In this document: positions 1 through 5,296 of the stretch, piece by piece
How positions within the stretch are numbered: the stretch's first letter is position 1
Layout of the letters: each line of letters starts with the position of its first letter
Origin: Candidatus Kuenenia stuttgartensis
Lineage (GTDB): Bacteria; Bacteroidota; Bacteroidia; Chitinophagales; Chitinophagaceae
Reading direction: 5' to 3'
DNA: 11,675 nt
NCBI GenBank assembly: GCA_943330835.2
Contig: CALQJH020000029.1
Coordinates: 1 to 11,675 of the forward strand
Program-made: the position numbers and the translations under genes
Notes under the pieces: generated by a model
The model's input: the letters and a program-made list of their open reading frames with translations, nothing else
Databases searched by the model: none
What the model was told of the DNA's origin: nothing

Positions 1-468
1 AAGGAACAAGTTTTGATGATGTTTAAAAAAATGAAACCTGTGATGGATCCAAGAGCAATCTGGTTCGCTTATTATCAGGGAAATCCCATAGCGATGTTTA
101 TCAACCTGCCGGATTTGAATCAATGGTTCAAATACCTGAACGGTAAATTTGGCTTGTTGAATAAATTATATTTTCTGTGGCTAAAAACATTTAAAATAAA
201 TAGAAAATTGACAGGCTTGGTTTTTGGCATCATTCCGGAATTTCAAAGCAAAGGAGTAAATGCCTATATCATAGCAAAAACATCAACCATGCTGCTTAAA
301 AAGGAGCTGCCCTATACCAATTATGAAATGCAGTGGATTGGCGACTTTAATCCCAAAATGTTGAATATGGCCAAAAATGTTGGAGAGGTATTTAATTCTC
401 GTCAATTGACAACTTACCGATATCAATTTGACAGAACAAAGCCATTTAAAAGACACCCAATAGTGTAA
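1..468 (+). CDS. C-terminal part of a GNAT-like acyltransferase-fold protein (5' end outside window)
   Basis: The reading frame is open from base 1 (K-E-Q-V-L-M-M...), so the gene almost certainly begins before the window; the TTG at 13 and the ATGs after it are not needed as starts. About 155 C-terminal residues are visible and they end at a TAA. The middle contains an IIPEFQSKGVNAYII stretch, which resembles the acetyl-CoA-binding motif of GNAT proteins (a Q/R-x-x-G/A loop followed by a helix). The end, roughly NYEMQWIGDFNPKMLNMAKNV then YRYQFDRTKPF, resembles the tail of large GNAT-like proteins that Bacteroidota genomes carry as uncharacterised. The substrate cannot be told. No terminator hairpin is evident after the stop; the next gene has its own promoter box. 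I am confident it is a gene and moderately confident of the fold. Confidence 0.8.
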   Translation, partial: KEQVLMMFKKMKPVMDPRAIWFAYYQGNPIAMFINLPDLNQWFKYLNGKFGLLNKLYFLWLKTFKINRKLTGLVFGIIPEFQSKGVNAYIIAKTSTMLLKKELPYTNYEMQWIGDFNPKMLNMAKNVGEVFNSRQLTTYRYQFDRTKPFKRHPIV

Positions 469-487
469 TAGTCTAAGATTAAAGAAT

Positions 488-495
488 TAAATTTG
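488..495 (+). promoter_or_regulatory. Bacteroidota -7 promoter box upstream of dnaX
   Basis: TAAATTTG matches the Bacteroidota primary sigma factor -7 consensus TAnnTTTG exactly. It lies 24 bp before the dnaX ATG at 520, which would give a leader of roughly 15-20 nt. No convincing -33 TTTG is visible at the usual spacing, so this is a plausible promoter rather than a proven one. Confidence 0.5.
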
Positions 496-519
496 ACCTC
501 TGAAAAATAAAGATTAGCC

Positions 520-2316
520 ATGGCTAATAAGAATATGGATAAATTTATCGTTTCCGCCAGAAAATACAGGCCACAAAATTTTAGTACGGTCATTGGGCAG
601 GCTCATATTACCACTACGCTCAAAAATGCCATCAATAATAACCAGTTAGCTCATGCTTTTTTATTTTGCGGTCCTAGAGGTGTGGGAAAAACAACCTGTG
701 CCAGAATATTAGCCAAGACAATTAATTGTGAAAGCCGAACGAAAGATGGGGAAGCCTGTAACAAATGTAACAGCTGTATTTCTTTTGACAATGGCAATTC
801 CTTCAACATACATGAACTGGATGCGGCCAGTAATAATGGCGTAGATGAAATGCGAAAGCTCATTGAGCAGATCAGATTTGCACCTCAGGCAGGGCAATAC
901 AAAGTGTATATTGTAGATGAGGTTCACATGCTTAGTACGAATGCCTTTAATGCCTTTCTTAAAACACTTGAAGAACCACCACCGTATGCTATTTTTATTT
1001 TAGCCACTACAGAAAAACATAAAATTCTTCCAACAATTCTCAGCAGGTGTCAGATATTTGATTTCAAGCGTATAACCATTAACGATACTGTTGAGCATTT
1101 AGAAGAAATTATTAAAAAAGAAAAGATTGTTGCAGAAAAAACTGCCCTTCATTTTATCGCACAAAAAAGTGAGGGCTGTTTGAGAGATGCACTTAGTATC
1201 CTAGATAAAATTGTAAGTTTCACAGGCGGAAAACTCACTTACAAAAATACACTTGAGCACCTCAATATTCTTGATGAAGATTACTATTTTAAGCTATTAG
1301 ATCAAATGCAGCATCAACAATTAGCAGACACTTTGCTATTGTTTGACGAGATCAACCAAAAGGGATTTGAAGGAGATACTTTCCTTGAAGGATATACAGA
1401 ATTCATCAGAAATCTGCTTGTTTGTAAAGATGAAAAAGCTGCAAAATTACTAGAGGTAGCTGAAGAATTCAAGCCCAGATATGTTGAAAATGCTGCAAAA
1501 ATTGAAATAGGCTGGCTCATTGCTTCTTTAAATATCATCAACGATTCTCTTATACAATACAAACAAACGCGTAACAAAAAGTTACATGTAGAATTGCTTT
1601 TAATAAAATTGGCTTATTTAAAACAGGCCATTGAAATTACTTCTACAGAAAGCGGGTTAAGTAAAAAAAAAATAATTGACACGGTAAAAGCTGTTTCCTT
1701 TAAAGCAATACCCATTACCCTCGCTCCACATTCAAAAAAAGCCGAAAGCACTTCAGCTTCGAAAACGACTACTACAGCGGTTCTCCTTATTGAGGAACCC
1801 AAAAAAACAATTAAACCAATTGCAGCGCCCATATTAAGTCAGGAAATTCCAATCCCTGAAAAAGCAACTGCAAAGCTTGGGTCTTTGAGTAAAATCAGAC
1901 AACAAATTGCCAGTCAGCATAACAAAGAAGTATTATCGACAACGCTCAATATTGAAAAACTATCAGAAGCATGGGAGCTTTTTGTTGAAAAACTTCAACT
2001 TCAAAATAATCATTCTGCCGCCACAAATTTTAAAAATGCGGAGTTGAACATTATTGATGAGCATTCTTTTGAAATCATTACAGAAAGCAATATTCAGCAA
2101 AAATTTATTGAGGGGGAAAGATCCTCTCTTGTTGCGCACGTTCAGGATTTTTTCAACGACAGGACCTTAAAATACCAATTGTTACTTGTAGAAAAAAAAA
2201 TGGAGAGTATCGAGGAAAATGTAAAGGCTATAAATACAAAAGAACATTACAGGATTCTTTCAGAACAATATCCTTTAATAAAAATTTTGAAGGAAACCTT
2301 GAAATTAGACCTATAA
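520..2316 (+). CDS. dnaX: DNA polymerase III subunit gamma/tau
   Basis: This is the clamp-loader ATPase that opens and loads the sliding clamp and, as tau, tethers the polymerase core. Visible motifs are Walker A GPRGVGKT (51-58), four zinc-binding cysteines (70, 80, 83, 86), Walker B/DExH-type VDEVH (132-136) and the sensor motif SRC (175-177). Clamp-loader domain III follows to about residue 375, then a Thr/Ala/Pro/Lys-rich linker (about 390-450) and a C-terminal tau domain to residue 598, a normal tau length. ATG 535 (MDKFIVSARKYRP) is an alternative start five codons later and matches the usual family N-terminus well; neither has a clear Shine-Dalgarno sequence. A run of ten A residues at 1663-1672 sits at the domain III/linker border and may produce a short gamma form (separate entry). 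Identity is near certain. Confidence 0.98.
   Translation: MANKNMDKFIVSARKYRPQNFSTVIGQAHITTTLKNAINNNQLAHAFLFCGPRGVGKTTCARILAKTINCESRTKDGEACNKCNSCISFDNGNSFNIHELDAASNNGVDEMRKLIEQIRFAPQAGQYKVYIVDEVHMLSTNAFNAFLKTLEEPPPYAIFILATTEKHKILPTILSRCQIFDFKRITINDTVEHLEEIIKKEKIVAEKTALHFIAQKSEGCLRDALSILDKIVSFTGGKLTYKNTLEHLNILDEDYYFKLLDQMQHQQLADTLLLFDEINQKGFEGDTFLEGYTEFIRNLLVCKDEKAAKLLEVAEEFKPRYVENAAKIEIGWLIASLNIINDSLIQYKQTRNKKLHVELLLIKLAYLKQAIEITSTESGLSKKKIIDTVKAVSFKAIPITLAPHSKKAESTSASKTTTTAVLLIEEPKKTIKPIAAPILSQEIPIPEKATAKLGSLSKIRQQIASQHNKEVLSTTLNIEKLSEAWELFVEKLQLQNNHSAATNFKNAELNIIDEHSFEIITESNIQQKFIEGERSSLVAHVQDFFNDRTLKYQLLLVEKKMESIEENVKAINTKEHYRILSEQYPLIKILKETLKLDL
1663..1672 (+). promoter_or_regulatory. A10 slippery run in dnaX, candidate gamma-producing slippage site
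   Basis: Ten consecutive A residues encode Lys382-384 plus the first base of the Ile385 codon. Loss of one A gives AAA AAA AAA TAA, a stop at once (1673-1675). Gain of one A, or a -1 ribosomal shift, gives ...AAT AAT TGA, a stop two residues later (1677-1679). Either event yields a protein of 384-386 residues that keeps the ATPase and oligomerisation domains and lacks the tau tail. Thermus thermophilus dnaX is known to make gamma by transcriptional slippage on nine A residues, and E. coli by -1 frameshifting at A AAA AAG. I see no strong stem-loop downstream, nor a Shine-Dalgarno-like stimulator upstream, so transcriptional slippage is the better guess. Function is inferred. Confidence 0.5.
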
Positions 2317-2331
2317 TATTAAAAGAATTTC

Positions 2332-2356
2332 AAATTAACTGCTGAAAAGTTAATTT
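2332..2356 (+). terminator. AT-rich hairpin after dnaX, possible weak terminator
   Basis: AAATTAACT (2332-2340) pairs perfectly with AGTTAATTT (2348-2356) around a 7-nt loop. The stem has only one G-C pair, and the T-run (TTTTT, 2362-2366) begins a few bases after it, so termination would be weak. It lies between the dnaX stop and the next promoter candidate and could equally be an operator or chance in AT-rich DNA. Confidence 0.35.
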
Positions 2357-2370
2357 TAATCTTTTTGCAT

Positions 2371-2378
2371 TAATTTCG
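2371..2378 (+). promoter_or_regulatory. Near-consensus -7 box upstream of the acetyltransferase gene
   Basis: TAATTTCG differs from the Bacteroidota -7 consensus TAnnTTTG at one base. It is 32 bp before the ATG at 2410, a normal leader distance, in a 93-bp gap after dnaX. No clear -33 element is seen. It is weak evidence that the gene is transcribed separately from dnaX. Confidence 0.3.
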
Positions 2379-2409
2379 GGCTCACAAAATAATAATAAAA
2401 GAAAAACAT

Positions 2410-3639
2410 ATGGCAGAGGTAATTAGAATGCCCAGACTGAGTGATACCATGACAGAAGGCAAGATTGTATCTTGGATGAAAAAAGTGGGGGATAAAATTA
2501 AACCAGGAGATGTATTGGCTGATGTAGAAACAGACAAAGCCACGATGGAGTTGGAAAGTTATAATGATGGTGTTTTACTGCATATTGGTGTAGAAGCCGG
2601 TAATGCCGTTCAAGTTAATGGAATATTAGCTATCGTTGGAAAAGCAGGAGAAGATTTCCAAGATTTATTAAATGATAAAAAAGTGGAAAGTCCGGCAGCT
2701 GTTGCAGAACCAGTTTCAACAACAACTACAGCTATCGATCAACCTATCGCAGAAGCAGCAGTAGCGACTTCAAATGATGATAGAGTTAAAGCATCTCCAT
2801 TGGCTAAAAAAATTGCAGCTGATAAAGGAATAGATATCAGCAAATTAGCAGGAAGTGGTGATGGTGGAAGAGTGATCAAAAAAGATGTGGACGACTATAC
2901 GCCATCAAGCGCTAAAACAGATTCCATCCCCGTTTTCAATTTTGTATCCCATTCAGAAGAAGGCCATACCGATATTCCGCTGACTCAAATGCGAAAAACA
3001 ATTGCACGCAGACTAAGCGAAAGCATGTTCAATGCGCCTCATTTCTATCTCACGATGGAGATGAATATGGATAATGCAATAGCCGCAAGACATTCAATCA
3101 ATGAAATCAGCCCAGTAAAAGTTTCTTTCAATGATATGATTATAAAAGCTTGCGCTGCAGCTTTGCTCCAGCATCCAGACGTTAACAGCAGCTGGATGAA
3201 TGATTTTATCCGTCGAAATCATCATATTCATATTGGTTCAGCAGTTGCAATGCCAGAAGGACTTATTGTTCCTGTTATAAAATTTGCTGACCAAAAATCA
3301 CTTTCGCAAATTGCAGCTGAAACAAAAAGTTTGTACGCAAAGGCAAAAGATAAAAAAATACAACCCGCTGAATTCAGTGGAAACACCTTTACCATTTCTA
3401 ACTTGGGAATGATGGACATCGAAGAATTTACCGCCATCATAAATCCTCCAGACAGTTGTATTCTTGCTGTTGGCAGAATAAAAGAAGTGGTCGTTAAAAA
3501 AGCAACAGGATTTGATGTGGCTAATATGATGAAAGTAACATTAAGTTGCGACCATAGAAGTGTGGATGGCGCAGTTGCTGCATCATTTTTACAAACCTTG
3601 AAAAAATATATAGAGAATCCTGTAACCATGTTAGTATAA
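2410..3639 (+). CDS. pdhC: Dihydrolipoamide acetyltransferase, E2 of the pyruvate dehydrogenase complex
   Basis: E2 moves the acetyl group from E1 on a swinging lipoyl arm and transfers it to CoA, forming acetyl-CoA in the cytoplasm. Domain order: one lipoyl domain (about 1-78) with the lipoylated Lys43 in ETDKATMELES; a flexible Ala/Thr/Val-rich linker; a peripheral subunit-binding domain (about 123-164, ASPLAKKIAADKGID...GGRV.KKDV); and the catalytic acyltransferase domain (about 190-409) with the active-site motif DHRSVDG, His382 and Asp386, near the C-terminus. The length of 409 residues suits a one-lipoyl E2. Neither E1 nor E3 is adjacent. The sequence resembles Bacteroidota pyruvate E2 proteins, but a branched-chain 2-oxoacid E2 is the alternative I cannot fully exclude. 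ATG 2410 is chosen because the lipoyl domain begins immediately. Confidence 0.95.
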   Translation: MAEVIRMPRLSDTMTEGKIVSWMKKVGDKIKPGDVLADVETDKATMELESYNDGVLLHIGVEAGNAVQVNGILAIVGKAGEDFQDLLNDKKVESPAAVAEPVSTTTTAIDQPIAEAAVATSNDDRVKASPLAKKIAADKGIDISKLAGSGDGGRVIKKDVDDYTPSSAKTDSIPVFNFVSHSEEGHTDIPLTQMRKTIARRLSESMFNAPHFYLTMEMNMDNAIAARHSINEISPVKVSFNDMIIKACAAALLQHPDVNSSWMNDFIRRNHHIHIGSAVAMPEGLIVPVIKFADQKSLSQIAAETKSLYAKAKDKKIQPAEFSGNTFTISNLGMMDIEEFTAIINPPDSCILAVGRIKEVVVKKATGFDVANMMKVTLSCDHRSVDGAVAASFLQTLKKYIENPVTMLV

Positions 3640-3655
3640 CTTTTTATAGTCCTCT

Positions 3656-3696
3656 AAAATAAAAATGGCAGCATTCAACTCTGCCATTTTTATTTT
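3656..3696 (+). terminator. Perfect 16-bp inverted-repeat terminator, probably bidirectional
   Basis: AAAATAAAAATGGCAG (3656-3671) is exactly complementary to CTGCCATTTTTATTTT (3681-3696) around a 9-nt loop. The core is a GGCAG/CTGCC stem flanked by A-rich and T-rich arms, so either strand ends in a U-rich tail. It begins 17 bp after the E2 stop and ends 9 bp before the start of the next gene, so the next gene needs read-through or a promoter overlapping this element. Confidence 0.88.
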
Positions 3697-3705
3697 GATA
3701 AACCC

Positions 3706-4116
3706 ATGGTGTATTTGAAAAAAAAGCAACTAGTATTATTTGATGGCCATTGTCTTTTATGTAATAGGATCATATTGTTTATTATAAAAAAGGACCCTGA
3801 AGCTGTTTTCCAATTTGCGTCACTAGAAAGTGAAATAGGAAAAAAAATATGCGCCCAATACCTTTCGAATATCAATCCTATAAATTCATTCGTTTTAATA
3901 CAAAACAATATAGCTTTTACGAAATCTACCGCAGCATTGAAAGTGGCAAAACAATTAAAAGGTTGCAGTAAATTATTCTATGTATGTATTATCATCCCAC
4001 CTGTTTTTAGAGATGTTATTTATAATTTGATAGCATCAAACCGAATAAAATGGTTTGGCAGACAAGAAAGTTGCATGACACCGACGGATAATATTTCAAG
4101 TAGATTTATTGACTGA
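3706..4116 (+). CDS. DCC-family (DUF393) thiol-disulfide oxidoreductase-like protein
   Basis: This is a small soluble protein of 136 residues. Its N-terminal motif LVLFDGHCLLCN contains the family-defining D-x-x-C-x-x-C (Asp13, Cys16, Cys19), which suggests a thioredoxin-like redox role, though the biochemical function of the family is poorly known. The ending FGRQESCMTPT...SRFID is also typical of DCC proteins, so the gene looks complete. The ATG at 3706 is 9 bp after the terminator and leaves little room for a promoter; the first codons include an eight-A run. The last third of the gene (from 3962) is repeated at 4210-4364 as a broken copy, followed by an 11-bp repeat array. The copy at 3706 has no internal stop and is the functional one. 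Confidence 0.9.
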   Translation: MVYLKKKQLVLFDGHCLLCNRIILFIIKKDPEAVFQFASLESEIGKKICAQYLSNINPINSFVLIQNNIAFTKSTAALKVAKQLKGCSKLFYVCIIIPPVFRDVIYNLIASNRIKWFGRQESCMTPTDNISSRFID

Positions 4117-4135
4117 TAGAGGTATGCATTGGTAC
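3962..4135 (+). repeat. Direct repeat, copy 1: 3' end of the DCC gene plus flank
   Basis: These 174 bp match 4210-4383 without any gap at an offset of 248 bp, with seven mismatches (at 3969, 3982, 3983, 4003, 4015, 4032 and 4037). The last 98 bp (4038-4135) are identical. The repeat covers about 51 codons of the DCC gene, its TGA stop and 19 bp beyond, and leads straight into the first 11-bp array. In this copy TATGCATTGGTAC also occurs twice (4123-4135 and 4138-4150), a local 15-bp duplication absent from copy 2. Confidence 0.95.
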
Positions 4136-4147
4136 TGTATGCATTGG

Positions 4148-4202
4148 TACGAAACAGGTACGAACCATGTACGAACCACGTACGAACCACGTACGAACCA
4201 CA
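4148..4202 (+). repeat. 11-bp tandem repeat array 1 (5 units)
   Basis: There are five uninterrupted 11-bp units starting at 4148, 4159, 4170, 4181 and 4192. The consensus is TACGAACCAnG: TACGAAACAGG, TACGAACCATG, TACGAACCACG twice, and TACGAACCACA. The core GTACGAACC is near-palindromic. The period is close to one helical turn. Function is unknown; the array lies downstream of the DCC stop and is part of the larger duplicated block. Confidence 0.95.
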
Positions 4203-4209
4203 ATTTTAA

Positions 4210-4364
4210 GTTGCAGAAAATTATTCTATCCATGTATTATCATCCCACCTTTTTTTAGAGATCTTATTTATAATTTGATTGCATAAAACCGAATAAAATG
4301 GTTTGGCAGACAAGAAAGTTGCATGACACCGACGGATAATATTTCAAGTAGATTTATTGACTGA
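4210..4364 (+). pseudogene. Truncated duplicate of the DCC gene 3' end
   Basis: In the frame of the intact gene this copy encodes SCRKLFYPCIIIPPFFRDLI and onward, matching the C-terminal third of the DCC protein. It has no start and lacks the D-x-x-C-x-x-C region. A C-to-A change turns the Ser codon into TAA (4284-4286). After that stop the frame continues identically to the parent as far as the TGA at 4362-4364. It is a by-product of tandem duplication and is not expected to make a functional protein. Confidence 0.9.
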
Positions 4365-4383
4365 TAGAGGTATGCATTGGTAC
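4210..4383 (+). repeat. Direct repeat, copy 2
   Basis: This is the second copy of the 174-bp block at 3962-4135. It begins directly after array 1 (about 7 bp later) and runs directly into array 2, so the duplicated unit is best described as gene tail plus array, 248 bp long. Confidence 0.95.
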
Positions 4384-4468
4384 GAACCAGGTTCGAACCA
4401 AGTACGAACCAAGCACGAACCACATACGAACCTGGTACGAACCACATACGAACCTGGTACGAACCACA
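4381..4468 (+). repeat. 11-bp tandem repeat array 2 (8 units)
   Basis: There are eight uninterrupted 11-bp units from 4381, in the order TACGAACCAGG, TTCGAACCAAG, TACGAACCAAG, CACGAACCACA, TACGAACCTGG, TACGAACCACA, TACGAACCTGG, TACGAACCACA. Units 5-6 and 7-8 form an identical 22-bp higher-order repeat (4425-4446 and 4447-4468). CGAACC is invariant in all eight. Unit 2 joins unit 1 to make the perfect palindrome GGTTCGAACC (4390-4399). The array is followed by three CAATTT repeats. Confidence 0.95.
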
Positions 4469-4786
4469 ATTTCAATTTCAATTTTTTTCCTATATATTTT
4501 GATAATAACCAATACAAAAGAAAATATTACAGCATATCCACAAATTTAAAATACCAACGCTAGTACTTTTTTAAAAAATCCCACATCAACAATAGCATAA
4601 ACGGCGCCTTATTATAACTTATTGATTTATAGCAAAATATAGCCGAATATCCTCTATTATTATATTGCGGAATATCATCATTTCTGGCATAAATAAAGAA
4701 AATTTTATCAAAATTTATACTAAAAGGTACTCAACGAGCGTTTTAAGTTTTGGAATAGTAATTTAATATCCATTCAAACCCAACCT
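4469..4786. other. AT-rich intergenic stretch between the repeat array and the secreted module
   Basis: No convincing intact gene is seen in these 318 bp. It holds the short CAATTT repeats at its left edge, a single DnaA-box-like ATATCCACA (4534-4542) that I treat as chance, and a stop-free minus-strand stretch (4560-4730) described separately. It must also contain the promoter for the exported-protein gene at 4787. No exact TAnnTTTG box is present; TAAGTTTTG at 4744-4752 has one base too many between the TA and the TTTG. Confidence 0.6.
4560..4730 (-). pseudogene. Possible decayed 3' end of an unidentified minus-strand gene
   Basis: Read on the minus strand from 4730, 56 codons are open before TAG (4562-4560). 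They give a protein-like sequence with YARNDDIPQYNNRGYSA in the middle and an ending KAPFMLLLMWDFLKKY. A TGA (4733-4731) lies directly upstream in frame and there is no start codon in the first 40 or so codons, so if it is coding it is the remnant of a longer gene. I do not recognise the family. A stop-free run of this length in AT-rich DNA is somewhat unlikely by chance but not exceptional when all frames are considered. Confidence 0.25.
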
Positions 4787-5245
4787 ATGAAAACAATAAC
4801 TCAAGCAGTTGTATTACTGTTATTAGTAACAACAACAAACATTGGATTTGCTCAACAAAAAACGGATGCAAATTCAAAAGAAATTTTCGCCAACTTCTCT
4901 GGCAAAGTAGATTTTTCCAAAAGTATTTTACAAACAACCATTGCCGCTAAATCTGGCGAATCAATTTCAATTCCTTTTAATAATGATTTTATTTTTAACG
5001 GCATCGTTTTAACCAACGAGTATAAATATAAAAATCTACAGACGATAATTATCAAATCAGCATTATTGAAAAATGCTTTGTTACAACTTTCTAAAATAAC
5101 CAACGAAGATCTTACCGAATCTTATGTAGGAAGAATTATCAATACTGATGCTAATGACGGTTATACTATTGAAAAAGATGAAGCCAATAATTACAAAATA
5201 GAAAAAATAGAAATGAAAAATATACTACAAGATTGTAGTTTCTAA
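4787..5245 (+). CDS. Small exported protein of unknown function, next to a T9SS metalloprotease
   Basis: The protein has 152 residues and a clear Sec signal peptide: MKT, a hydrophobic core rich in V/L, and a likely cut after IGFA (residue 22) before QQKT. The mature part is about 130 residues, with alternating polar and hydrophobic segments that suggest mostly beta structure, and a final Cys three residues from the end (DCSF). No known domain is recognised, and no lipobox or T9SS sorting domain is seen. It lies 51 bp upstream of the metalloprotease gene on the same strand with no terminator between them, so co-transcription is likely. A dedicated inhibitor, detached propeptide or chaperone of the protease would fit the context, but this is inference only. 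It is not similar to the N-terminal part of the protease as far as I can see by eye. Confidence 0.85.
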   Translation: MKTITQAVVLLLLVTTTNIGFAQQKTDANSKEIFANFSGKVDFSKSILQTTIAAKSGESISIPFNNDFIFNGIVLTNEYKYKNLQTIIIKSALLKNALLQLSKITNEDLTESYVGRIINTDANDGYTIEKDEANNYKIEKIEMKNILQDCSF

Positions 5246-5296
5246 ATAAAAATCCAACAACCGATCCAATTTTTAATTACGATTAATCCTACTAAA

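Noticed and set aside
2192..2200. Second A-run (nine A) in dnaX as another slippage site
   Set aside because: One added A opens a frame that runs past the normal stop to about 2343, giving an altered tail rather than a useful short form; A-runs of this size are expected in AT-rich coding DNA.
3228..3629. 133-codon minus-strand open frame inside the E2 gene, and similar shadows inside other genes
   Set aside because: It lies wholly within a well-supported gene, has no recognisable features and no promoter; it is a codon-usage shadow.
4390..4399. GGTTCGAACC resembles a tRNA T-arm
   Set aside because: No acceptor, D or anticodon arms can be placed around it; it is one variant of the 11-bp repeat.
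4148..4468. CRISPR array
   Set aside because: The units are 11 bp, directly adjacent and without spacers, and no cas gene is present.
4534..4542. DnaA-box-like ATATCCACA near repeat arrays and AT-rich DNA, suggesting a replication origin
   Set aside because: It is one box with one mismatch, with no cluster of boxes and no dnaA or dnaN nearby; dnaX alone does not mark an origin.
4357..4563. 68-codon open frame through repeat array 2 with an 11-residue periodic pattern (YEPG...VRT)
   Set aside because: An 11-bp unit without stop triplets is open in every frame by construction, so openness is no evidence of coding. The start is inside the pseudogene tail and array 1 has a comparable open frame that ends at once after it. 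No signal or domain supports a product.
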